Of a DNA stretch of 55,577 nucleotides, positions 42,379 to 50,485 are shown one piece after another. The notes beneath the pieces are model-generated. The model ran no database searches and had not been told where the DNA came from. It was given only the letters and a program-made list of their open reading frames with translations. The DNA lies in assembly GCA_905198125.1 (NCBI GenBank), contig CAJKBH010000026.1:1-55577 (forward strand), given 5' to 3'. The DNA is from an uncultured Porphyromonadaceae bacterium. GTDB lineage: Bacteria; Bacteroidota; Bacteroidia; Bacteroidales; Muribaculaceae. How positions within the stretch are numbered: position 1 is the first letter of the stretch; the number at the start of each line of letters is the position of its first letter. The position numbers were made by a program, and so were the translations under genes.

Positions 42379-43974
42379 TTAATATCCGGCGTTCTGTTCC
42401 ATCGGGTTGAGGTTTATCTCCTCAGCCGGTATGGGGAACAGCTCGTTCTTGCCCTTGATGAAGTTGGCCATCTCGGCGCGTGCCTCGGCCGATTCGTTCT
42501 TACCGTAGCTGCCCTGGTCCTTGTCAAGCACCTCGTAGGCTATGCCCCAGCGCACCAGGTCGAACCAGCGGTGACCCTCCATACCCAGCTCCACGCGGCG
42601 CTCGTGGCGGATGGCCTGACGCAGACCGTCGGTGGTGTCGGCATATCCGTAACCCGGGAAGGCGGGCAGAGTGTTGGCGGGGTCGGCCGAGCAATTGCGG
42701 GCGCGCTTGCGAACTTCCTCAAGCGCCCACTTGGCGCCGGCCAGGTCCTTGCCGCTCTCCAATGCCGCCTCGGCATAGAGCAGAAGCACGTCGGAAGCGC
42801 GTACCAGACGATAGTTCATCGGCGAGCGGGAATCGTGCGACAGCGAAGGGAAATCGCCGTTCTCGCTGTATGCGGTCTTGTTGTTGTAATATGGCGAGCC
42901 GAGATAGTTCACCTCCACCTCCTGCTGCGCAGTCTCGGAAGGTACGCCTACGGTAGCCTCGCGACGGGGGTCGCCCTGCTCGAATGCGGCATACAGGTCG
43001 CGCGTCGGATGGTTCCAACCCCAGCCTTTGCGTGAACTTAACTCGGAGCAGCGCGGACGGGTCAGGATTGTGGTGAACGTGCCGCGTGTGAATCCGAAGC
43101 CCTCGCCGTAGTCGCTGGTCGGGTCTTCCATGTACTGTATCTCGAACACGCTCTCGGGGCCGTTCTCGCCGGCGAGTGTGAAGTTGTCGCTGTAATTGGA
43201 GCAGAGGGTGTATTCCTTGCCGTACTGTTCCTCACGGAACTTCTTGCCCCACACGTAGGCGTTGTCGTAGTCCTTGTTATAGAGATAAGCCTTGCAGAGC
43301 ATGGCCTGTGCGGCACCCTTGGTGGCGCGGCCGAGGTCCTCGGCGGGATATTGCGACTTGTTCCACAGCATCTCCTCGGCTTTCAGCAGGTCGGCCACGA
43401 TATGGTCGTACACCTCCTGCGCGGTGGCGCGGGGCTGCTGCCACTTGTCGCTGCTGTCTATCACGAAGTCCACCAACGGCACGCCGCCGTACACGCGCAC
43501 CAACTGGAAGTAATAGAACGCACGCATGAAATAGGCTTCGCCCATCAGACAGTCCTTGCGCTCCTGGGTCATGTACTCGTCCGGCTCCATTCCGGACACC
43601 TGCTGCAGCGCGAGGTTGCAGCGGGCTATGCCCTGGTATTTCGCGCGGTAGTAGTCCAGCACTATCGCATTGTTGGCGTTCACCTTGAAGTTGTCGATGT
43701 CGTAGGCATCGGCGCCGTCGGCCACGTCCTGGCCTCCCTTCAACGCATCGTCGGAGGCGATGTCTCCGAAAAACCACTCGGAGAAATAGCTGTTGTTGTA
43801 TTCCCATGCCAGAGGCACGTAGCAGGCGTTGACCGTCTGTATCGCTACCGCGCCGCTCGTGAAGAAGTCGTCGAAATCCTGCGATCCGGGGGCCTCCTCC
43901 TTCAGCCAGTCGTTGCAACCCGTCAGCATCAGGGCGCCGGCTATCATCGGTATCGCTATATATCTTGTTTTCAT
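42379..43974 (-). CDS. susD: SusD/RagB family nutrient-binding lipoprotein
   Basis: The product has 531 residues with a lipoprotein signal (LMLTGC, Cys20). SusD landmarks are visible: an N-terminal GSQDFDDFF..., TPR-like helices (CNLALQQVSGMEPDEYMTQERKDCLMGEAYFMRAFYYFQLVRVYGGVPLVD) and the C-terminal RRVELGMEGHRWFDLVRWG. It caps the SusC barrel at the outer surface and binds the oligosaccharide. It lies 43 nt downstream of susC. Confidence 0.96.
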   Translation of the reverse strand: MKTRYIAIPMIAGALMLTGCNDWLKEEAPGSQDFDDFFTSGAVAIQTVNACYVPLAWEYNNSYFSEWFFGDIASDDALKGGQDVADGADAYDIDNFKVNANNAIVLDYYRAKYQGIARCNLALQQVSGMEPDEYMTQERKDCLMGEAYFMRAFYYFQLVRVYGGVPLVDFVIDSSDKWQQPRATAQEVYDHIVADLLKAEEMLWNKSQYPAEDLGRATKGAAQAMLCKAYLYNKDYDNAYVWGKKFREEQYGKEYTLCSNYSDNFTLAGENGPESVFEIQYMEDPTSDYGEGFGFTRGTFTTILTRPRCSELSSRKGWGWNHPTRDLYAAFEQGDPRREATVGVPSETAQQEVEVNYLGSPYYNNKTAYSENGDFPSLSHDSRSPMNYRLVRASDVLLLYAEAALESGKDLAGAKWALEEVRKRARNCSADPANTLPAFPGYGYADTTDGLRQAIRHERRVELGMEGHRWFDLVRWGIAYEVLDKDQGSYGKNESAEARAEMANFIKGKNELFPIPAEEINLNPMEQNAGY

Positions 43975-44017
43975 CGTTATATGTCCTTAGTATATGTTTG
44001 TATCCTGTGTTAAGATA

Positions 44018-47000
44018 TCAATATGTGATGTTCACGCCGAAGATGAAGCTGCGTGCCTGGGGATAGTTGCCGTAGTCCACGCCGCCCAGGGTCTCGGGGT
44101 CGTAACCCTTGTACTTGGTGACTGTGAACAGGTTTCCGCCCTGGAAGTAGAAGCGGCACTTCTGGAAGCCGATGGCACTCATCCATTTCTGAGGCAGCGT
44201 GTAGCCTATCTGCAGGTTCTTGAGGCGGAAGTACGATCCGCTCTCCAGGAACCGGTCGGATACATAGTAGTTGATGGTGTTCTTGGGATTGGGGATTGAA
44301 CCGTCGGGATTCTCGGCAGTCCAGGCGTCGGTCATTACGGGCGAGAGTACGGAAGTCGAGCCGTTGCCCTCCAGACGGTGACGCATCTGGTTGTAGATCT
44401 TGTTGCCGCCCACGCCCTGGAAGAAGATGGAGAGGTCTATGCCCTTCCACTCGGCGCCGATGGTCAGGCCGTAGTTGAGCCATGGTATCGAGCTGCCTAA
44501 TTTCACGCGGTCCTTGTCGTCGATGCGGCCGTCGCCGTTGTTGTCGCGGTATTTTGCGTCGCCGGCGTGGAAGGGTATGTCGGCCGAGGTGTAGCCCTTC
44601 AGGTGGTCCAGGGCCTCCTGGTCGGTCTTATAGACGCCCTCGTAGTTGTAGCCCCAGAAGTAGTAGAGGGGATAACCCTGGTCCACTACCTGGACGTTGT
44701 TGTAGTTGGTGTAGATGGGCGAGCCTCCGTTCAGGGCCGTCAGCTTGTTGTCGATGAACGACACGTTGCCGTTGATCCAGTAGTTGACGTTTCCAACCCA
44801 GTTGCGGTGCTCCAGGGTGATTTCGATACCCTTGTTGCGCACTTTGCCCACATTGGCGGTTGCGGAGTAGCGGTTGCCTACATGGGCGGGGGCCGTCACG
44901 CTCATCAGCATGTCGTTGGTGTCGCGGATGAAGCCTTCGATCGAACCGGTCAGCTTGTTCTGGAAGAATCCGAAATCCACACCCACGCTCCACTGCTCGG
45001 TGTTCTCCCAGTGGCCGCCGTTGTTGACCCAGGTCAGCACCGTGGCGCCGTTGGCCAATTGCTGGTCCTTGCCGAACACATAGTCCACGAATGTGGGGCC
45101 TGTGTTGAACATCTGCAGCAGGAATGCGTTGTTGCTGATCAGGTCGTTGCCCACCTTACCCCAGCCGAAGCGGAGTTTCAGGTTGTTCACCCAGCTTACG
45201 TCGCGCAGGAACTTCTCTTGGTCTATGCGCCATGCCAGTGCGAACGAGGGGAAGAAACCCCAGCATTTGTCGCGGAACTTGCTGGAACCGTCGGCGCGGA
45301 AGTTGACGGTGGCCATGTAGCGGTCGTCGTATGCGTAGTGCACGCGGCCCAGCCACGACTGGCGGCGGTTGCGCGACACGCTGTCGCCGGGGCGTCCGAA
45401 ATTGTCCGTAACCTGCGAGAGATACCAGTTCTTCTCCACCGGGTTCAGGATGTCCGAGCCGCTCGATCCGATGCTGTAGTAGTTGAATTCTTCGATGGTC
45501 ATGCCGGCCATCAGGTTCAGGTAGTTCTTGCCGAATGTGTTGTAGTACGACAGGATGTTGTCGACTATATAGTTGAAGCTGCGGGCCATCGAGGAGGAAA
45601 GGAAGTTATGCTCGCGCTTGTCGTATGCCGAAACCTCGTATGCCTCCATGAAGCTGCGGTCACGCGTCAGCTTGTAGTCGAAACTGAATGTAGACTTGAA
45701 TGTCAGCGTCGACCAGGGGTTGATCTCGGCGAATACGTTACCCAGCCAGCGCTCGTTGTTCACCTTGGGATTGGAGTATTCCACCATGCTCAGAGGGTTG
45801 GTCACGTTCTTGAAGTTGGAGCCTGCGGAGATTCCGCCGGACAGATCCTTGCCGTTGCGGTTCACCGAACCTTCGGGATAACGTGTGGGATCCCAGGGAG
45901 CCATGGCGAAGGCCGCCGAGATGATGTTGGCTCCTGCGCTCTCCACGTTGTCGCCGCTTTCGTAGGCGTTTCTGGACTGCGAGGATGTGAACGACAGGTT
46001 CTCGCCTATCTTCAGCCACTTGGTGGCTTGATAGGTGGTGTTGAGGCGTGCCGTCAGACGGCTGAAGTTGGATCCGATTATGGTACCCTCCTGGCCGAAC
46101 CAGCTGCCCGACATAGAATAGGTGAACTTGTCGGTGCCGCCGTCGATGCTGAGGTGATAGTTCTGAATCGTGGCGTCGCGGAACACGACGTCCTGCCAGT
46201 CGGTGTCGACCGCGCTGTAGTCGAATCCCGTGGGATTGGTCTCGGCGTTGTACACCGTGGGGAAGTAAGGAGACGCGCCTACGCCCATGAAAGTATTCAG
46301 CCATGCGTTGAAGCCCTGCTCCTCGTACACCTTGCGTGCGCGGGCGTTGGCGTTGATGTTCACGTATGTATCGGCGAAGTCCTTGGCGTTCATCACGTCG
46401 AGCTTGCGCCAGCGCGACTGCCAGCCGGCATACATGTCGAACGTGATGTGGGCGCGCTCCCCCTTCTTGCCGGTCTTGGTGGTCACGATCACCACGCCGT
46501 TCGCACCACGGCTACCGTATATGGCTGTGGCCGAGGCGTCTTTCAGAATTTCTGTGCTGGCTATGTCGCTGGGCGACAGGAAGGAGATGTCGTCGGTGAT
46601 CACTCCGTCCACCACATATATAGGCGATGCCCCGTTCACGGTTCCGACACCGCGGATGCGCACCTCGGCACTCGCGCCGGGACGGCCCGTAAGCGAATTG
46701 ACCGTCACGCCGGCAGCCTGACCCTGAAGGGCGTTGGCCAGCGATGCGGAAGGCGTTTTCTGAAGATTTTCGGCGGCGATCGAGCTTACCGAACCGGTCA
46801 CGTCGCTCTTTTTCATCGTACCGTAACCTATCACCACCACTTCATCGAGTGTCTTGGTGCTCGCAAGCTTCACGTCATAACGCTGTGTGGCGTTGAATTT
46901 CTTCCTCTGCTGGTCGAATCCCATATAGCTGTATTCCACGGTCTGGCCGGGCTGCAGACTGATGCTGTAATTACCGTCCAGATCCGTCACAACTCCGTTG

Positions 47001-47143
47001 GTCGGATTCTCTACCACGCGAACCGTAGCTCCTATCAGAGTCTCGCCGTCGTCGGCCGATGTCACCGTTCCTGTCACGGTCACCTGTGCCGCTGCCGTCA
47101 GACCTCCTAATAATAAGGCTATGCAAAACATCAAGTTTTTCAT
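44018..47143 (-). CDS. susC: SusC/RagA family TonB-linked outer membrane transporter
   Basis: The product has 1041 residues. A signal peptide (to about 20) is followed by a carboxypeptidase-D-like N-terminal extension (about 21-105, VTVTGTVTSADDGETLIGATV). Then come the TonB box region and plug (about 110-225, with the SusC signature STEILKDASATAIYGSRGANGVVIVTTK) and a 22-strand barrel ending in ARSFIFGVNITY. It imports oligosaccharides with SusD. The order susC-susD-binding protein-GH16-GH3-GH128 indicates a beta-1,3-glucan substrate. It has its own promoter at 47256-47287. Confidence 0.97.
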   Translation of the reverse strand: MKNLMFCIALLLGGLTAAAQVTVTGTVTSADDGETLIGATVRVVENPTNGVVTDLDGNYSISLQPGQTVEYSYMGFDQQRKKFNATQRYDVKLASTKTLDEVVVIGYGTMKKSDVTGSVSSIAAENLQKTPSASLANALQGQAAGVTVNSLTGRPGASAEVRIRGVGTVNGASPIYVVDGVITDDISFLSPSDIASTEILKDASATAIYGSRGANGVVIVTTKTGKKGERAHITFDMYAGWQSRWRKLDVMNAKDFADTYVNINANARARKVYEEQGFNAWLNTFMGVGASPYFPTVYNAETNPTGFDYSAVDTDWQDVVFRDATIQNYHLSIDGGTDKFTYSMSGSWFGQEGTIIGSNFSRLTARLNTTYQATKWLKIGENLSFTSSQSRNAYESGDNVESAGANIISAAFAMAPWDPTRYPEGSVNRNGKDLSGGISAGSNFKNVTNPLSMVEYSNPKVNNERWLGNVFAEINPWSTLTFKSTFSFDYKLTRDRSFMEAYEVSAYDKREHNFLSSSMARSFNYIVDNILSYYNTFGKNYLNLMAGMTIEEFNYYSIGSSGSDILNPVEKNWYLSQVTDNFGRPGDSVSRNRRQSWLGRVHYAYDDRYMATVNFRADGSSKFRDKCWGFFPSFALAWRIDQEKFLRDVSWVNNLKLRFGWGKVGNDLISNNAFLLQMFNTGPTFVDYVFGKDQQLANGATVLTWVNNGGHWENTEQWSVGVDFGFFQNKLTGSIEGFIRDTNDMLMSVTAPAHVGNRYSATANVGKVRNKGIEITLEHRNWVGNVNYWINGNVSFIDNKLTALNGGSPIYTNYNNVQVVDQGYPLYYFWGYNYEGVYKTDQEALDHLKGYTSADIPFHAGDAKYRDNNGDGRIDDKDRVKLGSSIPWLNYGLTIGAEWKGIDLSIFFQGVGGNKIYNQMRHRLEGNGSTSVLSPVMTDAWTAENPDGSIPNPKNTINYYVSDRFLESGSYFRLKNLQIGYTLPQKWMSAIGFQKCRFYFQGGNLFTVTKYKGYDPETLGGVDYGNYPQARSFIFGVNITY

Positions 47144-47255
47144 GTCGCTCCTTAAAATATTGTTACTGTTATTGTAGTATTATTTGTTTCAACAATTTGT
47201 TTCAACATTGACTCCGAACATCATCTTGTTATTGGCCGATGCCCGATTTCGGTCA

Positions 47256-47287
47256 CAAAATTAGATGTCGCATTTATCATTGTCAAT
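47256..47287 (-). promoter_or_regulatory. promoter of the glucan utilization operon (susC)
   Basis: On the minus strand ATTG (47287-47284), 20 nt, TAATTTTG (47263-47256). The start falls near 47249, leaving a leader of about 105 nt that contains the TTTGTTTCAACA tandem pair. Confidence 0.65.
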
Positions 47288-47308
47288 AGTTTCGTATTCA
47301 CAATAACT

Positions 47309-47365
47309 CTACATCGACATTTTTATTACCCTACATCAACTATATTAACACATCTTATATATTTG
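47309..47365 (+). promoter_or_regulatory. direct repeats and minus-7 box upstream of the regulator
   Basis: CTACATCGAC (47309-47318) and CTACATCAAC (47331-47340) are direct repeats 22 bp apart. They lie upstream of TATATTTG (47358-47365). The second copy occupies the minus-33 position, where no TTTG is present, so activator-dependent transcription is likely. The repeats also lie just upstream of the susC promoter on the other strand. Confidence 0.45.
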
Positions 47366-47500
47366 TATATGTTCGTGTTAGCAAAAATATGTTTTATAAC
47401 ATGTTTTACATATAGACTCACAAACCACTTTTTTCCGTTAAGAATATGGCTTACCGGAATAAATATTCTCATATACTCCTTAAGTGAGTTTTACGACATC

Positions 47501-50368
47501 ATGAAAGCTTCAAAATGGATATATTCGTTTCTTATTGCGGCGACACTACTGCTGAATTTCGTCACTGCACGGGCCTCCTACCCCATCATCGAAAACTATG
47601 CGCGCAAGTCTACGGGTGGAGGGACCCAGACCTGGGCCGCGGTGCAGGATTCGATAGGCCGGATGTATTTCTGCAACAAGGACGGACTCCTTATATATAA
47701 CGGCAACGAATGGGAGCTTAAACAGCTGCCTCATGGACTGACCCTCCGCTCGGCGCTACTGGACTATGACAGGGGACGCCTCTACGTGGGTTCTTCGGAA
47801 GAAATCGGCTATTTCTCGCTTCAGGACGGTTCGCGGGGGCTTGTCTATCATTCGATGCGGCCGCTGTTGGGAGAATCCTCAAGACCGCTCAACGAGGTAT
47901 GGGACATTCACCGTCAAGGCAACACCATCTGGTTCCGTGCGGACAAGGATATACTACGTTATGACGGCCGACACATGCTTCGGATAGTCATGCCGGGCAA
48001 AATCAGCAGTTCGGCGCTGATTCAGGGCTCGCTGTATGTAGCCATACAGGGGCGCGGGCTTTATGAGCTGCGAGGCTGCAGGCTGGTGGCCGTACGAGGT
48101 CATGAGAAAGTGCGGGATTTCCGCATAGTCGCCATTCTGCCTTTCCGCGAAGCCGTCATGATAGTGACCAGCGACCACGGGCTGTTCGTCACCTCCGGCG
48201 CCGACATAGTGCCGCTGCATACGGAAATAGACCCGTTTCTGAAAGAAAGCCAGGTGTTCTGCGCCACTTATTCCGAAAACCGCTATGCTTTCGGCACTAT
48301 CCTCAACGGTGTGGTGACCAAGGATTTCGCCACCGGCAATGTCTCGTACGCCAACCTTACCACAGGCATGCAGAACAATACGGTGCTATCTCTGTTCTTC
48401 GACAATAACCGGAATCTTTGGGCCGGCCTTGACGACGGCATAGACCTGATCAAACTTAATTCTCCTTTCACCAACCTGCTTAGTTCCACCAACCGTTATG
48501 GAGCGGGATATATGTCTTTGCTTCAGGGCCGGTCGCTTTATTTAGGCACCAATCAGGGTCTGTTCCTCACAGACTATCCCTGCAACGGCCCTAATGTCCC
48601 GGACCTCGCCCCCATCATCCGCGGTCAGATATGGGATGTATCTGCAATCGACGGGCGCGTATTCGTCTGTGCCGACAACGGAATATATTACGGCACAGGC
48701 ACACAATTTTCCAAGATACCGGACATATCCGGAACCTGGAGTGTCCAGAGGCTCAGGGATTACCCGCAATACGCCCTTGTGTCGGCCTATGAGGGTCTGT
48801 TCATCCTGCGTATCGACGGGGGAAACATCACCAATACGGGGCGCGTCAGCGGATATGACGACATAGGCGGCCATTTCACCCAGGACGGCGATGGATATGT
48901 ATGGATGCCTCACTGGCTCAAGGGCCTGTACCGTCTTTCCATCAATCCGGAAACGAGGTCCGTGATCAGAACCGATTTCTACAACAGCCGACACGGACTG
49001 CCTACCGACCATAACAATAACGTCATGATAGTGGACGGCAGGCTTGTATTCAGTACCGAAGGGGGTTTCATGACCTTCGACGGCAACAGATTCAGTTTCG
49101 ACACCAAGATGAGCCGCAGATTCGGTGTCAACACGCCGGCCAAGCTCAAGGAGGCTCCTTCCGGCGATATATGGTGCGTCAACGGCAAACGCATCATACG
49201 CACACGGAATCTGGCTTCCGACCTCACTACCGTCGATTCCGTCGGGTTCGCCTCGATCGGTCCCACCCTTATCCCGGGATTCGAAAATTTCAATTTCCTG
49301 CCTGACAACCATCTGATAATATCGGGAATGGAAGGCTTCATAGACGTTGACCTTAAGTATAATCCGGGGCCCTTCAAGGAACCGAAACTGGTTATCGACC
49401 GTGTCTTTGCCGACAGAGATTCCGTATTGTGCCGTTCAGGATTCAACGGAGCCATACCCGACATCAGGATAGGTCCCGACGTCAGCACACTTCAGTTCCG
49501 GTTCGCGGCTCCCATATTCTTTGACGAGCAGAACGTGAGGTTCAGTTACAGGCTCGAAGGCTTCGACGATCATTGGAGCAGCTACGGGCATGATCCACAG
49601 AAAGAATACACTAACCTCGGTCCCGGCAAGTACGTGATGCATGTGCGCGCCGCACACCCGTTGCTGCCCGACAATTACGAGACGAGCCTGGCATTCACCA
49701 TCCTGCCTCCGTGGTACCTCAGCACAGGTGCCAAGGTGACGTACATGCTTTTGGTCCTGGCCATGCTGGAATGCGCGCGCCGTGCCGGCAAGCTATGGCT
49801 GACACGCTCCACGCGCCGTCTGGCCGAACGTAAGGAGAAGGAGCTGGAGGAAACCCGCCGCAAGGCTCGCGAGGACGCTCTGCAGAAGGATGTGGAGATC
49901 GCCACCCTCAAGGGGCGCCAGCTGGAACTCGATGTCAAACACAAGGCCGAGGAACTTTCCAACCTGACCATGAACATAGTGCGCAAAAACGAGATACTCG
50001 GCGACATATCCAACCGTCTCAAAAAGTTGCAGGACGGCGAAATCTCGGTGGAAATAAACAGACAGATAGAGAAACTGCACGGCATTATCCGCGACAACAT
50101 CAGTCATGACGACGACTGGAAAAATTTCGTGCACAATTTCGATGCGGCCTACGAGGACTTCACCAAGCGACTCACGAATCTGCATCCGGACCTTACCATA
50201 ACTGAATTGCGCACCTGTTGCTACATCAAGATGGGACTGAGCAGCAAGGACATCGCACCGCTGTTCAACATCTCGTACCGGTCGGTGGAGATGACCCGCT
50301 ACCGCCTGCGCCGCAAACTCAATCTGGAGCGTTCCGAGAACCTTTCCGACTACCTCCTGAAGATATGA
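47501..50368 (+). CDS. transmembrane propeller/Y_Y_Y sensor with LuxR-type HTH
   Basis: The product has 955 residues from the ATG at 47501 (MKASKWIYSFLIAATLLLNFVTARA, a signal peptide). The frame upstream is open but not protein-like. A two-component-regulator-type propeller (about 30-650, for example AVQDSIGRMYFCNKDGLLIYNGNEW) and a Y_Y_Y domain (about 650-735, RFSYRLEGFDDHWSSYG) form the periplasmic sensor. One membrane helix (about 740-760), a long coiled coil (about 765-870) and a LuxR-like HTH (ITELRTCCYIKMGLSSKDIAPLFNISYRSVEMTRYRLRRKLN) follow. It lacks kinase and receiver domains, so binding glucan fragments probably controls DNA binding directly. It is divergent from susC. Confidence 0.9.
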   Translation: MKASKWIYSFLIAATLLLNFVTARASYPIIENYARKSTGGGTQTWAAVQDSIGRMYFCNKDGLLIYNGNEWELKQLPHGLTLRSALLDYDRGRLYVGSSEEIGYFSLQDGSRGLVYHSMRPLLGESSRPLNEVWDIHRQGNTIWFRADKDILRYDGRHMLRIVMPGKISSSALIQGSLYVAIQGRGLYELRGCRLVAVRGHEKVRDFRIVAILPFREAVMIVTSDHGLFVTSGADIVPLHTEIDPFLKESQVFCATYSENRYAFGTILNGVVTKDFATGNVSYANLTTGMQNNTVLSLFFDNNRNLWAGLDDGIDLIKLNSPFTNLLSSTNRYGAGYMSLLQGRSLYLGTNQGLFLTDYPCNGPNVPDLAPIIRGQIWDVSAIDGRVFVCADNGIYYGTGTQFSKIPDISGTWSVQRLRDYPQYALVSAYEGLFILRIDGGNITNTGRVSGYDDIGGHFTQDGDGYVWMPHWLKGLYRLSINPETRSVIRTDFYNSRHGLPTDHNNNVMIVDGRLVFSTEGGFMTFDGNRFSFDTKMSRRFGVNTPAKLKEAPSGDIWCVNGKRIIRTRNLASDLTTVDSVGFASIGPTLIPGFENFNFLPDNHLIISGMEGFIDVDLKYNPGPFKEPKLVIDRVFADRDSVLCRSGFNGAIPDIRIGPDVSTLQFRFAAPIFFDEQNVRFSYRLEGFDDHWSSYGHDPQKEYTNLGPGKYVMHVRAAHPLLPDNYETSLAFTILPPWYLSTGAKVTYMLLVLAMLECARRAGKLWLTRSTRRLAERKEKELEETRRKAREDALQKDVEIATLKGRQLELDVKHKAEELSNLTMNIVRKNEILGDISNRLKKLQDGEISVEINRQIEKLHGIIRDNISHDDDWKNFVHNFDAAYEDFTKRLTNLHPDLTITELRTCCYIKMGLSSKDIAPLFNISYRSVEMTRYRLRRKLNLERSENLSDYLLKI

Positions 50369-50427
50369 CTGGGAGGGCGGTGTCCTCACCGCCCACTTAC
50401 TGACGGCGTGGACGCCGTCACTCCAGT
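50368..50427 (+). other. three-way-junction element, copy 2 (3' of the regulator)
   Basis: The outer arms ACTGGGAG (50368-50375, one extra G) and CTCCAGT (50421-50427) enclose the hairpins GGGCGGTGTCCTCACCGCCC (50375-50394) and TGACGGCGTGGACGCCGTCA (50401-50420), joined by 6 nt. Its first base is the last base of the regulator stop codon. Compared with copy 1 read on the minus strand, both hairpins keep their pairing by compensatory changes. Confidence 0.85.
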
Positions 50428-50431
50428 CTCC

Positions 50432-50462
50432 GCGACTGTGGGCAAAGCCCGCGGCTTTGCCG
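50432..50462 (+). repeat. dispersed palindromic repeat, copy 3
   Basis: One base differs from copies 1 and 2 (GCGACTGTG in place of GCCACTGTG); the GGCAAAGCC-CGC-GGCTTTGCC core is identical. It follows the three-way-junction element by 4 nt and sits 3' of both convergent genes. Confidence 0.9.
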
Positions 50463-50485
50463 TCTCAGTCGGCTTTCCATCCGTT

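Larger units (their letters stand above)
47144..47500. other. divergent control region of susC and its regulator
   Basis: These 357 bases lie between divergent genes. They contain the susC promoter, a tandem TTTGTTTCAACA pair in the susC leader (47183-47194 and 47196-47207), a CTACATCRAC pair (47309, 47331) and a TATATTTG box (47358-47365) facing the regulator. No gene is seen. Confidence 0.65.

Noticed and set aside
44567..47110. Open reading frame of 847 codons on the plus strand opposite susC
   Set aside because: The opposite strand encodes a complete SusC with all family motifs. The plus-strand product is rich in His, Val, Gly and Arg with no domains, a usual by-product of GC-rich codon use.
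47363..47500. 46 extra N-terminal codons of the glucan regulator
   Set aside because: The stretch overlaps the predicted minus-7 box and is A+T-rich. The ATG at 47501 begins a proper signal peptide.
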